From assembly GCA_963815325.1 (NCBI GenBank), contig CAWFGG010000005.1:372001-436000 (forward strand): a stretch of DNA of 64,000 bases. The letters run 5' to 3'. Below, one piece after another: positions 43,187 through 51,950 of the stretch (position 1 is its first letter; each line of letters begins with the position of its first letter). This stretch comes from JABDII01 sp963815325 (GTDB taxonomy: Bacteria; Gemmatimonadota; Gemmatimonadetes; Gemmatimonadales; GWC2-71-9). Below the pieces are notes generated by a model. It did no database searches, was not told where the DNA came from, and worked only from the letters and a program-made list of their open reading frames with translations. A program made the translations under genes and the position numbers.

Positions 43187-43822
43187 ATGCCACGTCCATC
43201 GCTCCCGATTGCGGTCATCCATCTCGACGAGAGCTGTTTGGGAAACGGGCGGGAGGGACGCACGCCGGGCGGTGCCGCGGGCCTCATCGAGGTGCGGCCG
43301 CGGCAGGCCATCGAACGGCGCGACTTCTATCTCCACGCGGCCGACACAACCAACAACCGCATGGCCCTCGCGGGCGCGATTGCCGCACTCCAGCTCCTGG
43401 GGCGGAAGGGGCGGCGCTTACGTGTGCTGGTGGTGTCCGATTCCGAGTACCTGGTCAAGGGAATGCGGGAATGGGTCCCGTCGTGGATCCAGCGCGATTG
43501 GCGGCGAAAGGGTGGAGCGATCGAGAACTTGGCACTCTGGCGCGCGCTGGTCGAAACCGCTCGGGCGCATGAGGTCCAGTGGACTTGGGTCCGTGGCCAC
43601 ACGGGACACGTCAAGAACGAGTATGCCAACGATCTCGCGGTTGCGGCGGCGACGGAGCAGAAGACGTCGGACGGAGCGACGCCATCGGGGCTCTCGGCCT
43701 GGCTCGCCGCCAAACAGGCACGCGGCCTCTATCCCGACTACGACCCGGATGCGTCGTTCGCCGCAGCGGAACGATTGGTGGCAAGCGATGAGCCGCTACC
43801 CATAGCCAAGGCAGTCGAGTAA
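43187..43822 (+). CDS. RNase HI-family protein with missing catalytic glutamate
   Basis: A 211-residue protein: RNase H domain (residues 5-150) plus a C-terminal extension of about 60 residues. The family's DEDD residues are seen as Asp14 (HLDESCLGNG), Asp85 (VVSDSEYL) and Asp149 (ANDLA), with His138 in RGHTGH. The family motif TTNNRMEL reads TTNNRMAL, so the Glu (Glu48 in E. coli) is Ala60. In E. coli RNase HI an alanine here abolishes activity. An acidic residue (Glu15) follows Asp14 and could partly compensate, which is inference. It sits between a small gene and a zinc-ribbon gene. Confidence 0.78.
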   Translation: MPRPSLPIAVIHLDESCLGNGREGRTPGGAAGLIEVRPRQAIERRDFYLHAADTTNNRMALAGAIAALQLLGRKGRRLRVLVVSDSEYLVKGMREWVPSWIQRDWRRKGGAIENLALWRALVETARAHEVQWTWVRGHTGHVKNEYANDLAVAAATEQKTSDGATPSGLSAWLAAKQARGLYPDYDPDASFAAAERLVASDEPLPIAKAVE

Positions 43823-43825
43823 ACC

Positions 43826-44509
43826 ATGAGTGACGTGGAACGCGTGTTTCGTCTCCTGGTACGCACGCTGGCGGACGTGGACCCCACATGGCTTTATCGT
43901 CCGATCCCGCTCGGGGCGATGACCCGCGAGGTGATTCCGTATCGTGATGTCCGCAATCGGTTGAACCTGGCGTGCAACGAAGATTACGAGTCGCTTCTGA
44001 TTCGACTATGTGCCGGGCAGGGAGGTCTGGCGGAACTCACGGACGCAGACGCCCGGGAGCCCTTCGCCCTTGCCGCAGCGAGCCCGCATCCCGACTTGGA
44101 CTTACTCCGCCGCTGGTCGGAGACCACCGTGAGTCTCGACGCTCGAGCCGTGGCACGGGCGCTTGGCGGAGAACCAGAGGACGAGTATGCACCGACACCC
44201 GAACCGGCCCCGCCGGTCGACCAAGCTCTTCCGCCACCCGAGACGCTTCCGTCCGAGTCGGCGGCCCCGGATCGCGACCGTCGGGTGCTCGACTTTCCGT
44301 TGCCGCCCGCGTCATCCGCCCCAACCCCGGCCAGTCCGGCCGACCAATGCCTTTTCTGCGGTGGTGAGCTGCCGGCCGACCGTGAGACCAAGTATTGCCC
44401 ACATTGCGGCCAGAGCCAGGTCATACTCCGCTGTCCCAATTGCGACGCGGAGGTGGAGATCGGCTGGCGGCATTGCATCACGTGCGGGCAACCGCTGCCG
44501 CATCTCTAG
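43826..44509 (+). CDS. Protein with C-terminal double zinc ribbon, N-terminal helical domain
   Basis: A 227-residue protein that starts 3 bases after the RNase H-like stop. The N-terminal 100 residues are helical (VFRLLVRTLADVDPTWLYRP) and of unknown fold. A proline-rich linker follows (about residues 115-165). The C-terminus has two CxxC pairs in a row: CLFCGG...CPHCG and CPNCDAE...CITCG, a double zinc ribbon. The domain is often found in nucleic-acid or kinase-associated proteins, and nothing sharper can be said. TAG is followed at once by the GTG of the next gene. Confidence 0.6.
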   Translation: MSDVERVFRLLVRTLADVDPTWLYRPIPLGAMTREVIPYRDVRNRLNLACNEDYESLLIRLCAGQGGLAELTDADAREPFALAAASPHPDLDLLRRWSETTVSLDARAVARALGGEPEDEYAPTPEPAPPVDQALPPPETLPSESAAPDRDRRVLDFPLPPASSAPTPASPADQCLFCGGELPADRETKYCPHCGQSQVILRCPNCDAEVEIGWRHCITCGQPLPHL

Positions 44510-45556
44510 GTGATCCGCCATAACATCGCCGTCATTCCAGGCGACGGGATCGGACCGGAAGTCGTGGAGGCGGCCCTGCCCGTGCTTGCCCGAGCCGCTG
44601 GCCTGGACGGCGTCGAGCTTGGCTTCGAGCGATTCCCCTACGGGGCCGAGCACTTTCTCGCAACCGGCGAAACCCTGCCCGAAGCGGCGTTCCAGCGTCT
44701 CGAACGAGAGTTCGACGCAATCCTGGTCGGCGCGTTGGGCGACCCGCGCGTGCCCCAGAACGAGCACGCACGTGACATCCTGCTCGGCCTCAGATTCCGC
44801 CTCGACCTCTACATCAACTTCCGACCCGTCCGATTGCTGCATCCGCGGCTCACACCCCTCAAGGACTCGCGGCCCATCGATTTCGTGGTCTTTCGTGAGA
44901 ACACCGAGGGACCGTATGGCGGGCGGGGACGCTCGCTCATGGTCGGCACGCCGAACGAGGAACAGATTTCCGAGGAAGTGCACACCTGGCGGGGAGTGAC
45001 GCGCATTCTGGAAGCCGCCTTCGCGTGGGCCGAGGCACACGGGCGGACGCGAATCACCCTGTGTGACAAGGCGAATGCCATCCCGTTCCACCGGATCTGG
45101 GCCGAGCGCTTTCAGGACATCGGCGCCAACCATCCCGGAATCGAGCGCGAACACCGCTACATCGACGCGCTCGCGCTCGACCTGGTACGCTCGCCTGAGC
45201 ATTTTCAGGTCATCGTGACCAACAACCTGTACGGCGATATCGTGTCAGACCTGGGCGCTGGCCTGGTCGGCGGGCTCGGGCTCGCACCGAGTGCCAACCT
45301 GCATCCTGGGCGGCCCGGCCTGTTCGAGCCGGTGCACGGCTCCGCGCCACCCTTGGCCGGCACGGCGACTGCCAACCCCATGGCCGCCATCCTCACGGGC
45401 GCTCTCATGCTCGAATCTCTCGGCCATCCCGGCACCAGGGCCAGGCTCGAGGCCGCCGTTCAGCGCGTCATAGCAAGCGGGCCAACGACGCCGGACCTGG
45501 GTGGCGGGGCGTCGACCGACCAGGTGGCGGAGGCCACCGAAACGGCCCTCGGCTAG
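44510..45556 (+). CDS. Isocitrate/isopropylmalate dehydrogenase-family enzyme
   Basis: A beta-decarboxylating dehydrogenase of 348 residues. It starts VIPGDGIGPEV, has FVVFRENTEGPYGG, the metal-binding VTNNLYGDIVSDLGA and the NAD-binding GSAPPLAGTATANPMA near the C-terminus. The enzyme converts a 2-hydroxy-acid (3-isopropylmalate, tartrate or homoisocitrate) to a 2-oxoacid with CO2. Which acid cannot be determined here, because leu genes do not flank it. GTG start directly after the preceding stop. Confidence 0.88.
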   Translation: MIRHNIAVIPGDGIGPEVVEAALPVLARAAGLDGVELGFERFPYGAEHFLATGETLPEAAFQRLEREFDAILVGALGDPRVPQNEHARDILLGLRFRLDLYINFRPVRLLHPRLTPLKDSRPIDFVVFRENTEGPYGGRGRSLMVGTPNEEQISEEVHTWRGVTRILEAAFAWAEAHGRTRITLCDKANAIPFHRIWAERFQDIGANHPGIEREHRYIDALALDLVRSPEHFQVIVTNNLYGDIVSDLGAGLVGGLGLAPSANLHPGRPGLFEPVHGSAPPLAGTATANPMAAILTGALMLESLGHPGTRARLEAAVQRVIASGPTTPDLGGGASTDQVAEATETALG

Positions 45557-45612
45557 GACTCGTCCTATAGGTCCAGCGCCGGACCTGGTGCGCGGTTCGC
45601 CAGATGTCTTCG

Positions 45613-45641
45613 CTTGAGAGAGTCTCTCCGTATGGGCATAT
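45613..45641 (+). promoter_or_regulatory. Sigma-70-type promoter candidate for thiolase operon
   Basis: TTGAGA (45613-45618), 17 bases, CATATT (45636-45641). It is about 50 bases before the thiolase ATG at 45690 and is the only well-spaced pair in the 133-base gap. A 6-bp hairpin (AGGTCC/GGACCT) near 45570-45587 could end the preceding transcript, but it lacks a T-run. Confidence 0.45.
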
Positions 45642-45689
45642 TTCACCGCTCACCGACGATCATCCGCGAAGAATCGGAGCCAGTCTCTC

Positions 45690-46901
45690 ATGAAGACCCA
45701 AGGCCATGGTACCGACGTCGTCTTCCTTTCAGGCGTCCGGACGGGCTTCGGCGCCTTTGGCGGCGCCCTCAAGTCCTACAGCGCGATCCAACTGGGCGCG
45801 ATTGCCGCCAAATACGCCATCGAGCGAGCCGGGACGGACCCTTCAGCCATCGATCACGTGGTGTTCGGCAACGCGCTTCAGACCTCGGCTGATGCCATCT
45901 ATCTGGCCCGGCATATCGGACTACAGGCCGGCCTGCCACTGGAGACGCCGGCCGTCACGGTAAATCGACTCTGCGGATCGGGATTCGAGTCGATCATTCA
46001 AGGCGCCCAGCAGATCCTGCTTGGCGAGTCCCAGGTCGTCCTAGCGGGGGGCACCGAGTCAATGAGCCAGGCCCCCCATATCGTCCGCGGCGCCAGGTGG
46101 GGCCTCAGGCTCGGCCCGGCCCCCCCATTCGAGGACCTCCTGTGGGAGTCGCTGCAGGATCCACAGTGCGGTTTTTCCATGGCGGAGACGGCCGAGAACC
46201 TGGCCGACAAGTACAAGATCGCCCGGGAAGATGTCGATGCGTATGCCGTCCGGAGCCAGCTGGCGGCGGCGGCCGGGTGGAGCGAGGGGCACTTCACGGA
46301 AGAGGTCATCCCCGTGCAGGTCAAGAATCCGAAGACCCGCCAAATGGAAGACTGGACCGCAGATGAACACATGCGCCCATCCACCACCGCCGAAGCGTTG
46401 GCAAAGCTTCCGCCGTACTTCAAGAAGGACGGCGTGGTGACCGCGGGAAATGCCTCCGGTATCTGCGATGGTGGCGCCGCGGTCGTGGTCGCGAACGAGA
46501 GCTACGCGTCGAAGCACGGGCTCCGCCCCATCGGCCGGCTGGTGGCCTGGGGAGTGGCGGGCGTCGAGCCGAAGTACATGGGTATCGGACCCGTCCCGGC
46601 GGCCCAGAAGGCGTTGGCGAAGGCCGGGATGACCTTGGATCAGATGGATCTCGTCGAGGTCAACGAGGCGTTTTCGGCGCAGTACCTCGCCGTCGAGCGC
46701 GAGCTCGGACTCGACCGCGAACGAACCAACGTCGACGGAGGCGCCATCGCCATCGGCCATCCGTTGGCCGCATCCGGCACCAGGATCACCCTGCATTTGC
46801 TGCACGCGTTGCGTCGTCGGGGTAAGCGAATCGGCCTCGGAAGCGCTTGTATCGGCGGCGGGCAAGGCGCAGCCGTCATCGTCGAGGCGTTTCCAGCCTA
46901 A
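45690..46901 (+). CDS. Acetyl-CoA C-acyltransferase (thiolase)
   Basis: Biosynthetic/degradative thiolase, 403 residues, interconverting acetoacetyl-CoA or 3-ketoacyl-CoA with acetyl-CoA. All catalytic residues are visible: Cys in NRLCGSGF (nucleophile), His in GHPLAASGTR and Cys in SACIGGGQG. NEAFSAQY is the substrate-loop signature. Together with 3-hydroxybutyryl-CoA dehydrogenase 1.7 kb downstream on the same strand it forms part of a fatty-acid or acetoacetyl-CoA module. Confidence 0.95.
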   Translation: MKTQGHGTDVVFLSGVRTGFGAFGGALKSYSAIQLGAIAAKYAIERAGTDPSAIDHVVFGNALQTSADAIYLARHIGLQAGLPLETPAVTVNRLCGSGFESIIQGAQQILLGESQVVLAGGTESMSQAPHIVRGARWGLRLGPAPPFEDLLWESLQDPQCGFSMAETAENLADKYKIAREDVDAYAVRSQLAAAAGWSEGHFTEEVIPVQVKNPKTRQMEDWTADEHMRPSTTAEALAKLPPYFKKDGVVTAGNASGICDGGAAVVVANESYASKHGLRPIGRLVAWGVAGVEPKYMGIGPVPAAQKALAKAGMTLDQMDLVEVNEAFSAQYLAVERELGLDRERTNVDGGAIAIGHPLAASGTRITLHLLHALRRRGKRIGLGSACIGGGQGAAVIVEAFPA

Positions 46902-46918
46902 ATCATCAAGAGGACATC

Positions 46919-47785
46919 ATGGAACTCATTATCGCTGCCGCCATAGGATTGACCTACGTCGCGGCAAGCCTCAGGGTGCTGCGAGAGTACGAGCGAGGGG
47001 TCGTCTTCTTCTTGGGGAAGTACGTCGCCACGAAGGGGCCCGGCCTCATCTTCTTGCCTGCCGGCTTCGCGGCCCAGAAGCGGGTCTCTCTGAGGATCAT
47101 GGCGCTCGACATTCCGCCGCAGGACGTGATCACACGCGACAACGTCTCCGTCAGGGTAAACGCCGTCCTATACATGCGCGTCATCGATCCCGCGCGAGCC
47201 ATCATCGACATCGAGGACTATCTCTACGCCTGCAGTCAGCTCGCCCAGACGACGCTTCGCGCGGTGCTGGGTGAGACGGAACTCGACGAGCTCTTGGCCG
47301 ATCGGGAAAAGATCAACGCCATCTTGAAGAAGATCATCGATGAGCGGACCGATCCCTGGGGCATCGAGGTGTCGGCGGTCGAGGTCAAGGACGTGGACCT
47401 GCCGGAGACGATGAAGCGCGCGATGGCGCGGCAGGCCGAGGCCGAGCGCGAGCGGCGGGCCAAAGTCATCGCGGCACAGGGCGAGCTCCAGGCATCGCAC
47501 ACTCTCGCCCAGGCGGCGAATACAATGGCGAAGGAACCCATGTCGCTCCAGCTGCGCTACCTGCAGACCGTGATCGAGATCGCTGCAGAGAACAACTCGA
47601 CGACGATCTTCCCGATCCCGATCGACATGATCACGCCATTCATGAAGCAGGGACTCTTCGGCGGGAGCACGGCGGCGGCCGCCATCGGCGAAGGAGAGAG
47701 TGCACCGGCCCTGCCCGAGCCCAATCCGCTTACCATGCTCCCCCAGATCAAGGTGGAGGAGTCGAAGGTTCCGAAGAAGGATTAG
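46919..47785 (+). CDS. Slipin / SPFH-domain (stomatin-like) membrane protein
   Basis: A 288-residue SPFH/band-7 protein. An N-terminal hydrophobic helix (LIIAAAIGLTYVAASL) is followed by the band-7 domain (REYERGVVFFLGKY, then RDNVSVRVNAVLYMRV), a coiled-coil segment (MARQAEAERERRAKVIAAQGE, read in parts) and an oligomer tail. Such proteins form ring scaffolds in the inner membrane and often have an NfeD partner, which is not seen next to it. I chose ATG 46919 because AAGAGGA lies 6 bases upstream. Confidence 0.88.
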   Translation: MELIIAAAIGLTYVAASLRVLREYERGVVFFLGKYVATKGPGLIFLPAGFAAQKRVSLRIMALDIPPQDVITRDNVSVRVNAVLYMRVIDPARAIIDIEDYLYACSQLAQTTLRAVLGETELDELLADREKINAILKKIIDERTDPWGIEVSAVEVKDVDLPETMKRAMARQAEAERERRAKVIAAQGELQASHTLAQAANTMAKEPMSLQLRYLQTVIEIAAENNSTTIFPIPIDMITPFMKQGLFGGSTAAAAIGEGESAPALPEPNPLTMLPQIKVEESKVPKKD

Positions 47786-47787
47786 GG

Positions 47788-48624
47788 ATGTCCGACCTGG
47801 TTCCAGCGCGGCAGATCGATCGGGAGGCGCTCGAGCGCATCATTCAGCGCGCCACCGAACTGCAGACTGGCGAACGAGAGATCGCGTCGGACTTGACGCC
47901 GACGGAGGTGTTGGCGCTCGGGAAAGACGTCGGCATTCCCGAACGCTACCTGCAGCAGGCAATTCTGGAGGAGCAGACGCGCCGCCCCGTTCCGGCAGCG
48001 GCCGGGCTCTGGAATCGGCTGGCCGGCCCCCAGACAATAGCCGCCGAGCGGGTGGTACGCGGGGAGATCGAGGAGCTGGAGGCGGTGCTCGCGCGGTGGA
48101 TGGAGCAGAACGAGTTGTTGACGGTGCAGCGGCAGCAGCGAGGGTGGATTACCTGGGAACCGGTCACCGGATTCCAGGCTGCCATTCGCCGGTCGTCGGC
48201 GGCCTTGGGCGGCGGCAAGCGCCCGTTCATGCTCTCGAGGGCCACGGTCGTCTCCGCCACCGTGACCCCGCTCGAAGAGGGCTACTGCCTGGTCAGCCTC
48301 GAGGCGAGCCTCCGGCGGGAACGTGGCTCGCGCGTCGCCTTCGGATCGATCCTCTCCACAACCGGGCTGGCCGGCACTCTCATCTTGGGTGCGCTCGGTG
48401 CCGTCTGGGCCGTGACCCCGCTGCCCCTCGTGGTCGGCTTGGCGGCGAGTTACGCCACGTTCCGCAGCTACCGGCCGGTCGCCGACCGGACCAAGCTCGG
48501 GCTCGAACGGGTCTTGGACCAGCTCGAGCGGGGCGAAGTCAAACCGGCACATCGAGTACCGGAAGGCGGGCATCGCGTGTGGGAAGTCCTGGCACACGAA
48601 GTCCGCAAGGCTCTCAAACCTTAA
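47788..48624 (+). CDS. Hypothetical membrane protein downstream of slipin
   Basis: A 278-residue protein starting 2 bases after the slipin stop, hence co-translated. The N-terminal half is helical (IDREALERIIQRATELQ and LGKDVGIPERYLQQAI). Two hydrophobic helices lie about residues 195-230 (TTGLAGTLILGALGAVWAV and PLPLVVGLAASYATF). It matches no family I know. The first half resembles a sensor-type helical domain that in related genomes precedes two TM segments. It may partner the slipin, but this is inference. Confidence 0.55.
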   Translation: MSDLVPARQIDREALERIIQRATELQTGEREIASDLTPTEVLALGKDVGIPERYLQQAILEEQTRRPVPAAAGLWNRLAGPQTIAAERVVRGEIEELEAVLARWMEQNELLTVQRQQRGWITWEPVTGFQAAIRRSSAALGGGKRPFMLSRATVVSATVTPLEEGYCLVSLEASLRRERGSRVAFGSILSTTGLAGTLILGALGAVWAVTPLPLVVGLAASYATFRSYRPVADRTKLGLERVLDQLERGEVKPAHRVPEGGHRVWEVLAHEVRKALKP

Positions 48625-48642
48625 ATCTCGACGAGTGCCCTC

Positions 48643-49533
48643 ATGTCAGATATCAAGAAAGTCGGAGTGCTGGGCTGTGGGTTGATGGGAAGCGGTATCG
48701 CGCAGGTCGCGGCCACCGCCGGCTATTCCACGATGGTCCGGGAAATCGCCGACCCTATCCTCGAGCGCGGCAAGGCGGGGATTACCAAATCGCTCGACAA
48801 GTTCGTCGAAAAAGAGAAACTGTCCGCGGCCGATCGCGATGCGACACTCGGCCGGCTGTCCTTCGTGACCGATCTCGCGCGCCTGCGCGACTGCGATATC
48901 ATCATCGAAGCGGTCACCGAGGACCTGGAGCTCAAGAACAACCTGTGGAAGGAACTCGACGCGCTCTGCCCGGACCACACCATCTTCGCGTCTAACACGT
49001 CGAGCCTCACCATCGCCGCGATGGCCGCAGCAACCAGGCGGCGTGACTTGTTTGTCGGACTCCACTTCTTCAATCCGGTCCCGCTGATGAAGCTGGTCGA
49101 GGTGGTCCGAACGGTCACCACCTCGCCGGAAACGTTCGACCGGGCGTTTGCCTTCGCCAAGCAGCTCGGCAAGGAACCGGTGGCGGCAAAGGACAGCTCC
49201 GGATTCATCGTCAATCTGCTGCTGGTGCCGTATCTCCTCGACGCCATCCGCGCCCTGGAGCATGGCGTGGCGACGACGGTCGATATCGACACCGGCATGA
49301 AGCTGGGTTGTGGCTACCCGATGGGGCCCCTGACGCTGTTGGATTTTGTGGGCATCGATACGACGTACCAGATTGCGGAGATCATGTTCGACGAGTATCG
49401 CGAAGCCCGCTATGCGCCACCGCCATTGCTCAAGCGGATGATGCTTGCCGGCATGTACGGCCGGAAGAGCGGGATGGGGTTCTACGATTACTCGAATTCA
49501 CCGCCGACGCCCGTCGACCTGGGAATCGGCTGA
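48643..49533 (+). CDS. 3-hydroxybutyryl-CoA dehydrogenase
   Basis: An NAD(P)-dependent L-3-hydroxyacyl-CoA dehydrogenase of 296 residues. It has the Rossmann start VGVLGCGLMGSGIAQVAA, the catalytic His in GLHFFNPVPLMKLVEVV and the C-terminal domain GYPMGPLTLLDFVG and GRKSGMGFYDY. Length fits the single-domain enzyme (PaaH/HbdA type) rather than the FadB fusion. With the thiolase it can link acetoacetyl-CoA and 3-hydroxybutyryl-CoA. Confidence 0.93.
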   Translation: MSDIKKVGVLGCGLMGSGIAQVAATAGYSTMVREIADPILERGKAGITKSLDKFVEKEKLSAADRDATLGRLSFVTDLARLRDCDIIIEAVTEDLELKNNLWKELDALCPDHTIFASNTSSLTIAAMAAATRRRDLFVGLHFFNPVPLMKLVEVVRTVTTSPETFDRAFAFAKQLGKEPVAAKDSSGFIVNLLLVPYLLDAIRALEHGVATTVDIDTGMKLGCGYPMGPLTLLDFVGIDTTYQIAEIMFDEYREARYAPPPLLKRMMLAGMYGRKSGMGFYDYSNSPPTPVDLGIG

Positions 49534-49574
49534 CCTGACACTCGCTACCGACCACTTGCGACACGAGGCAATCT

Positions 49575-50216
49575 ATGCTGCTGCTGAACGGTGACGCCGC
49601 CGCCACGTTCCTGGGCTTCGAGCTGGTCCGGCTCCACGCCATGCTGAATGATCTGCCAGCTGCCCTTCTGATCGTGGCCGTCGCCTTCGAGACCCTCCAC
49701 GTCTTCACCAAGCGTGAGGGATTCCGGTATGCCTCGTTCTGGACCCTGATGGCCGGGGCCATCGGGGCCGCCGTCGCCGTCCTCTCCGGCCTGCAGGCCG
49801 AAGAGTCGATCGAGCACGGAACCGCCATCCACGAGCTGATGGAACGCCACGAGACCCTGGCGTTCATCACGCTCGGCGTCTTTGCCGTCTTGGCCGGATG
49901 GCGGCTCCTGCGGGAGCGGAAGATGGGTACGCTCGAGCGACGGGTAGCCCTGATCCTGGCCCTCGTGGGAGCTGGTGTGCTCTACACCACCGGGAAGCTC
50001 GGCGGCGAGATGGTCTTTCAGCATGCGGCCGGCATTTCCACCGACGTGATGGAGCACGAAATCCAGAACCGCGGGGCCGGACATGAGCATGAGGGCGCCG
50101 AAGCCGGCGTCGCTCCCGCCGCCCTGCCAGACTCGACCGTTGACGCACCGGCAGCGGCATCGGACACGGCGCCCGACCACGTCGATCCGCCGGGCGCACC
50201 GCCGCACACCCATTGA
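49575..50216 (+). CDS. DUF2231-like membrane protein with acidic/His tail
   Basis: A 213-residue protein with four hydrophobic helices. Residues 22-45 and 56-78 flank short loops with conserved-looking His (LHAMLNDLP; EHGTAIHELMERHE), which could bind heme or metal. The DUF2231 fold is found beside cytochrome c or redox proteins. The tail from about residue 160 is Ala/Pro/Glu/His-rich and probably outside the membrane. Its stop overlaps the next gene by one base (TGATG). Confidence 0.6.
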   Translation: MLLLNGDAAATFLGFELVRLHAMLNDLPAALLIVAVAFETLHVFTKREGFRYASFWTLMAGAIGAAVAVLSGLQAEESIEHGTAIHELMERHETLAFITLGVFAVLAGWRLLRERKMGTLERRVALILALVGAGVLYTTGKLGGEMVFQHAAGISTDVMEHEIQNRGAGHEHEGAEAGVAPAALPDSTVDAPAAASDTAPDHVDPPGAPPHTH

Positions 50217-50689
50217 TGCACCGTTCTGTCGCCTGGGGTCTCTGCTGCGCGAGCGCGCTGTCCTGCAACCCCAACACTAGCCGGCCGCCGATCCATCCCA
50301 TGCTCGGCGCCCTGACCATCGACGTCGACCTGGACGTTCCCGCCGCCACCGTCAAGGTGGCGGACGCGTTGCGCACTGACTCGATCCCGGTGACCATCGA
50401 GGAGCCGCGTGACGGTTACCTCGAGACTCCATGGTTCGAAGGCGCCACGGGGGCGGCAACGTCCCGGCGCCCGCTGGGGCCGGAGGTCGTGCGCGCGAGG
50501 GCATGGATCGATCCGCTCCACCCGGGGCGTTCACGCATCCAGGTCGAAGTCGCCTATCGCCCCTGGGCGGATCCTTCACTCCCCGAACGCGAGTTGGAAC
50601 GGCTGGTCCCGCTCAGCCATCCCGTGGTAGCTCGCGTCCAAGCCGCGCTCACGCGGGTCGGCGGGCCTGTCGACAGGGAGCAGCAGTGA
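50216..50689 (+). CDS. Small lipoprotein, function unknown
   Basis: A 157-residue protein with a signal and lipobox-like end (GLCCASALSC, Cys18). Downstream it has beta-strand segments (LTIDVDLDVPAATVKVADAL; RSRIQVEVAYRPWADP) and a C-terminal helix. I recognise no family. The ATG overlaps the preceding TGA (TGATG), so it is translated from the same transcript. Confidence 0.5.
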   Translation: MHRSVAWGLCCASALSCNPNTSRPPIHPMLGALTIDVDLDVPAATVKVADALRTDSIPVTIEEPRDGYLETPWFEGATGAATSRRPLGPEVVRARAWIDPLHPGRSRIQVEVAYRPWADPSLPERELERLVPLSHPVVARVQAALTRVGGPVDREQQ

Positions 50690-50832
50690 ACGCCGGCCAC
50701 GGAGTCTCGAACCCCGTAGGCACGGCATCGTCAGCCCGTCAACCTCCCGTCGCCGGGATGTTGAAGGAACCGATCGACTCCAAAGAGATTGTCTCATGGC
50801 TGGCCTCGTGACACCGTTAGCCAACTAGCGCG

Positions 50833-51918
50833 ATGGTCGAGAACGGAGCCGGAACGACGGCGAGCATCATGAGCCCCAACGCAACCGGTCGCGGGCAGGG
50901 AAGTCGGGCGTCCTCGAGTGAAGGGCGTGCGTTCTGTGCCGCCATGCTGCCCAAGGTCTCCAGGACCTTTGCGCTCTGCATCCGGCTCCTGCCCCGATCG
51001 CTGTCCCACTCGGTCACGGTCGCGTACCTGCTCTGTCGTATCGCCGACACCATCGAAGATGCGACTGACCTGTCCGTAGCCGACAAGCAAGGACTGCTGC
51101 GGCACTTCGGTGGTTGCCTGGACGACAACGGCCCTGCTGCCGACTCGATTCGAACGGCATTTGGAACGCGGAGGAGCGACGAAGAGCGCTTGGCCGCCGA
51201 CGCAGACATCGTACTCGGCGAATTCCACGCGCTCTCGGCCCGCGAACGTGATGCGATACGGCCATGGGTGCAGGAGATGTGCGCCGGAATGGCGGAGTTT
51301 GCCCGGGCGGGACGGCTGGTGGCCGGGCGTGAATTCGAGACGCTGGCCGATCTCCAGGAGCTGGACCGCTACTGTTACTTCGTGGCAGGCACGGTGGGAC
51401 ATCTGCTCACGGGGTTGTTCCGTCTGTCCGATTCCCGGGCCGATGCGGCGCGCTACGAGGCGCTCGACCGCCTCGCGGCGAGTTTTGGGCTCGGACTCCA
51501 ACTCACCAACATCATCAAGGACGTGGCCGACGATCACCGTCGCGGCTGGAGTTTCGTGCCCCGTGATCTGTGCCGCCAGGCAGGCGTGCCGCCGGAAAAA
51601 TTGTTCGATCCGGCATTCCGCACCGAGTCACTCCAAGTCATGGACGCGCTCATCGCCGAGGCGCGACGACATCTGGCCGATTCGCTGCACTATTGCACCA
51701 TGCTGCCGCGGCACCAGTATCGTATCCGGCTCTTCTGCCTGACGTCGTTCTACTTTGCCGTCCGGACGTTACGCCGCGCGGCATCCGACCGGCGCCTGCT
51801 GGAGCCCGCTCACAAACTCAAGATCACCCGGGGCGAAGTGTACCGGACCGTGGCGGCAACGCACGTCGTCGCGCCCAGCAACTACCTCGTGCGGGCCTAT
51901 TACCGGCGCCTCGCATGA
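50833..51918 (+). CDS. Squalene/phytoene synthase-family prenyltransferase
   Basis: Condenses two prenyl diphosphates head-to-head (farnesyl to squalene, or geranylgeranyl to phytoene). The two aspartate-rich motifs are IADTIEDA (first) and KDVADDHRRG (second), with GLGLQLTNII between. 361 residues. There is no third-step enzyme of hopanoid or carotenoid synthesis next to it (no HpnC/D/E or CrtI), so squalene and phytoene cannot be told apart. Start ATG 50833; internal ATGs downstream are possible. Confidence 0.88.
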   Translation: MVENGAGTTASIMSPNATGRGQGSRASSSEGRAFCAAMLPKVSRTFALCIRLLPRSLSHSVTVAYLLCRIADTIEDATDLSVADKQGLLRHFGGCLDDNGPAADSIRTAFGTRRSDEERLAADADIVLGEFHALSARERDAIRPWVQEMCAGMAEFARAGRLVAGREFETLADLQELDRYCYFVAGTVGHLLTGLFRLSDSRADAARYEALDRLAASFGLGLQLTNIIKDVADDHRRGWSFVPRDLCRQAGVPPEKLFDPAFRTESLQVMDALIAEARRHLADSLHYCTMLPRHQYRIRLFCLTSFYFAVRTLRRAASDRRLLEPAHKLKITRGEVYRTVAATHVVAPSNYLVRAYYRRLA

Positions 51919-51950
51919 CCACGACCTGCTCCGCGCAGCCCTAGCAGAGC

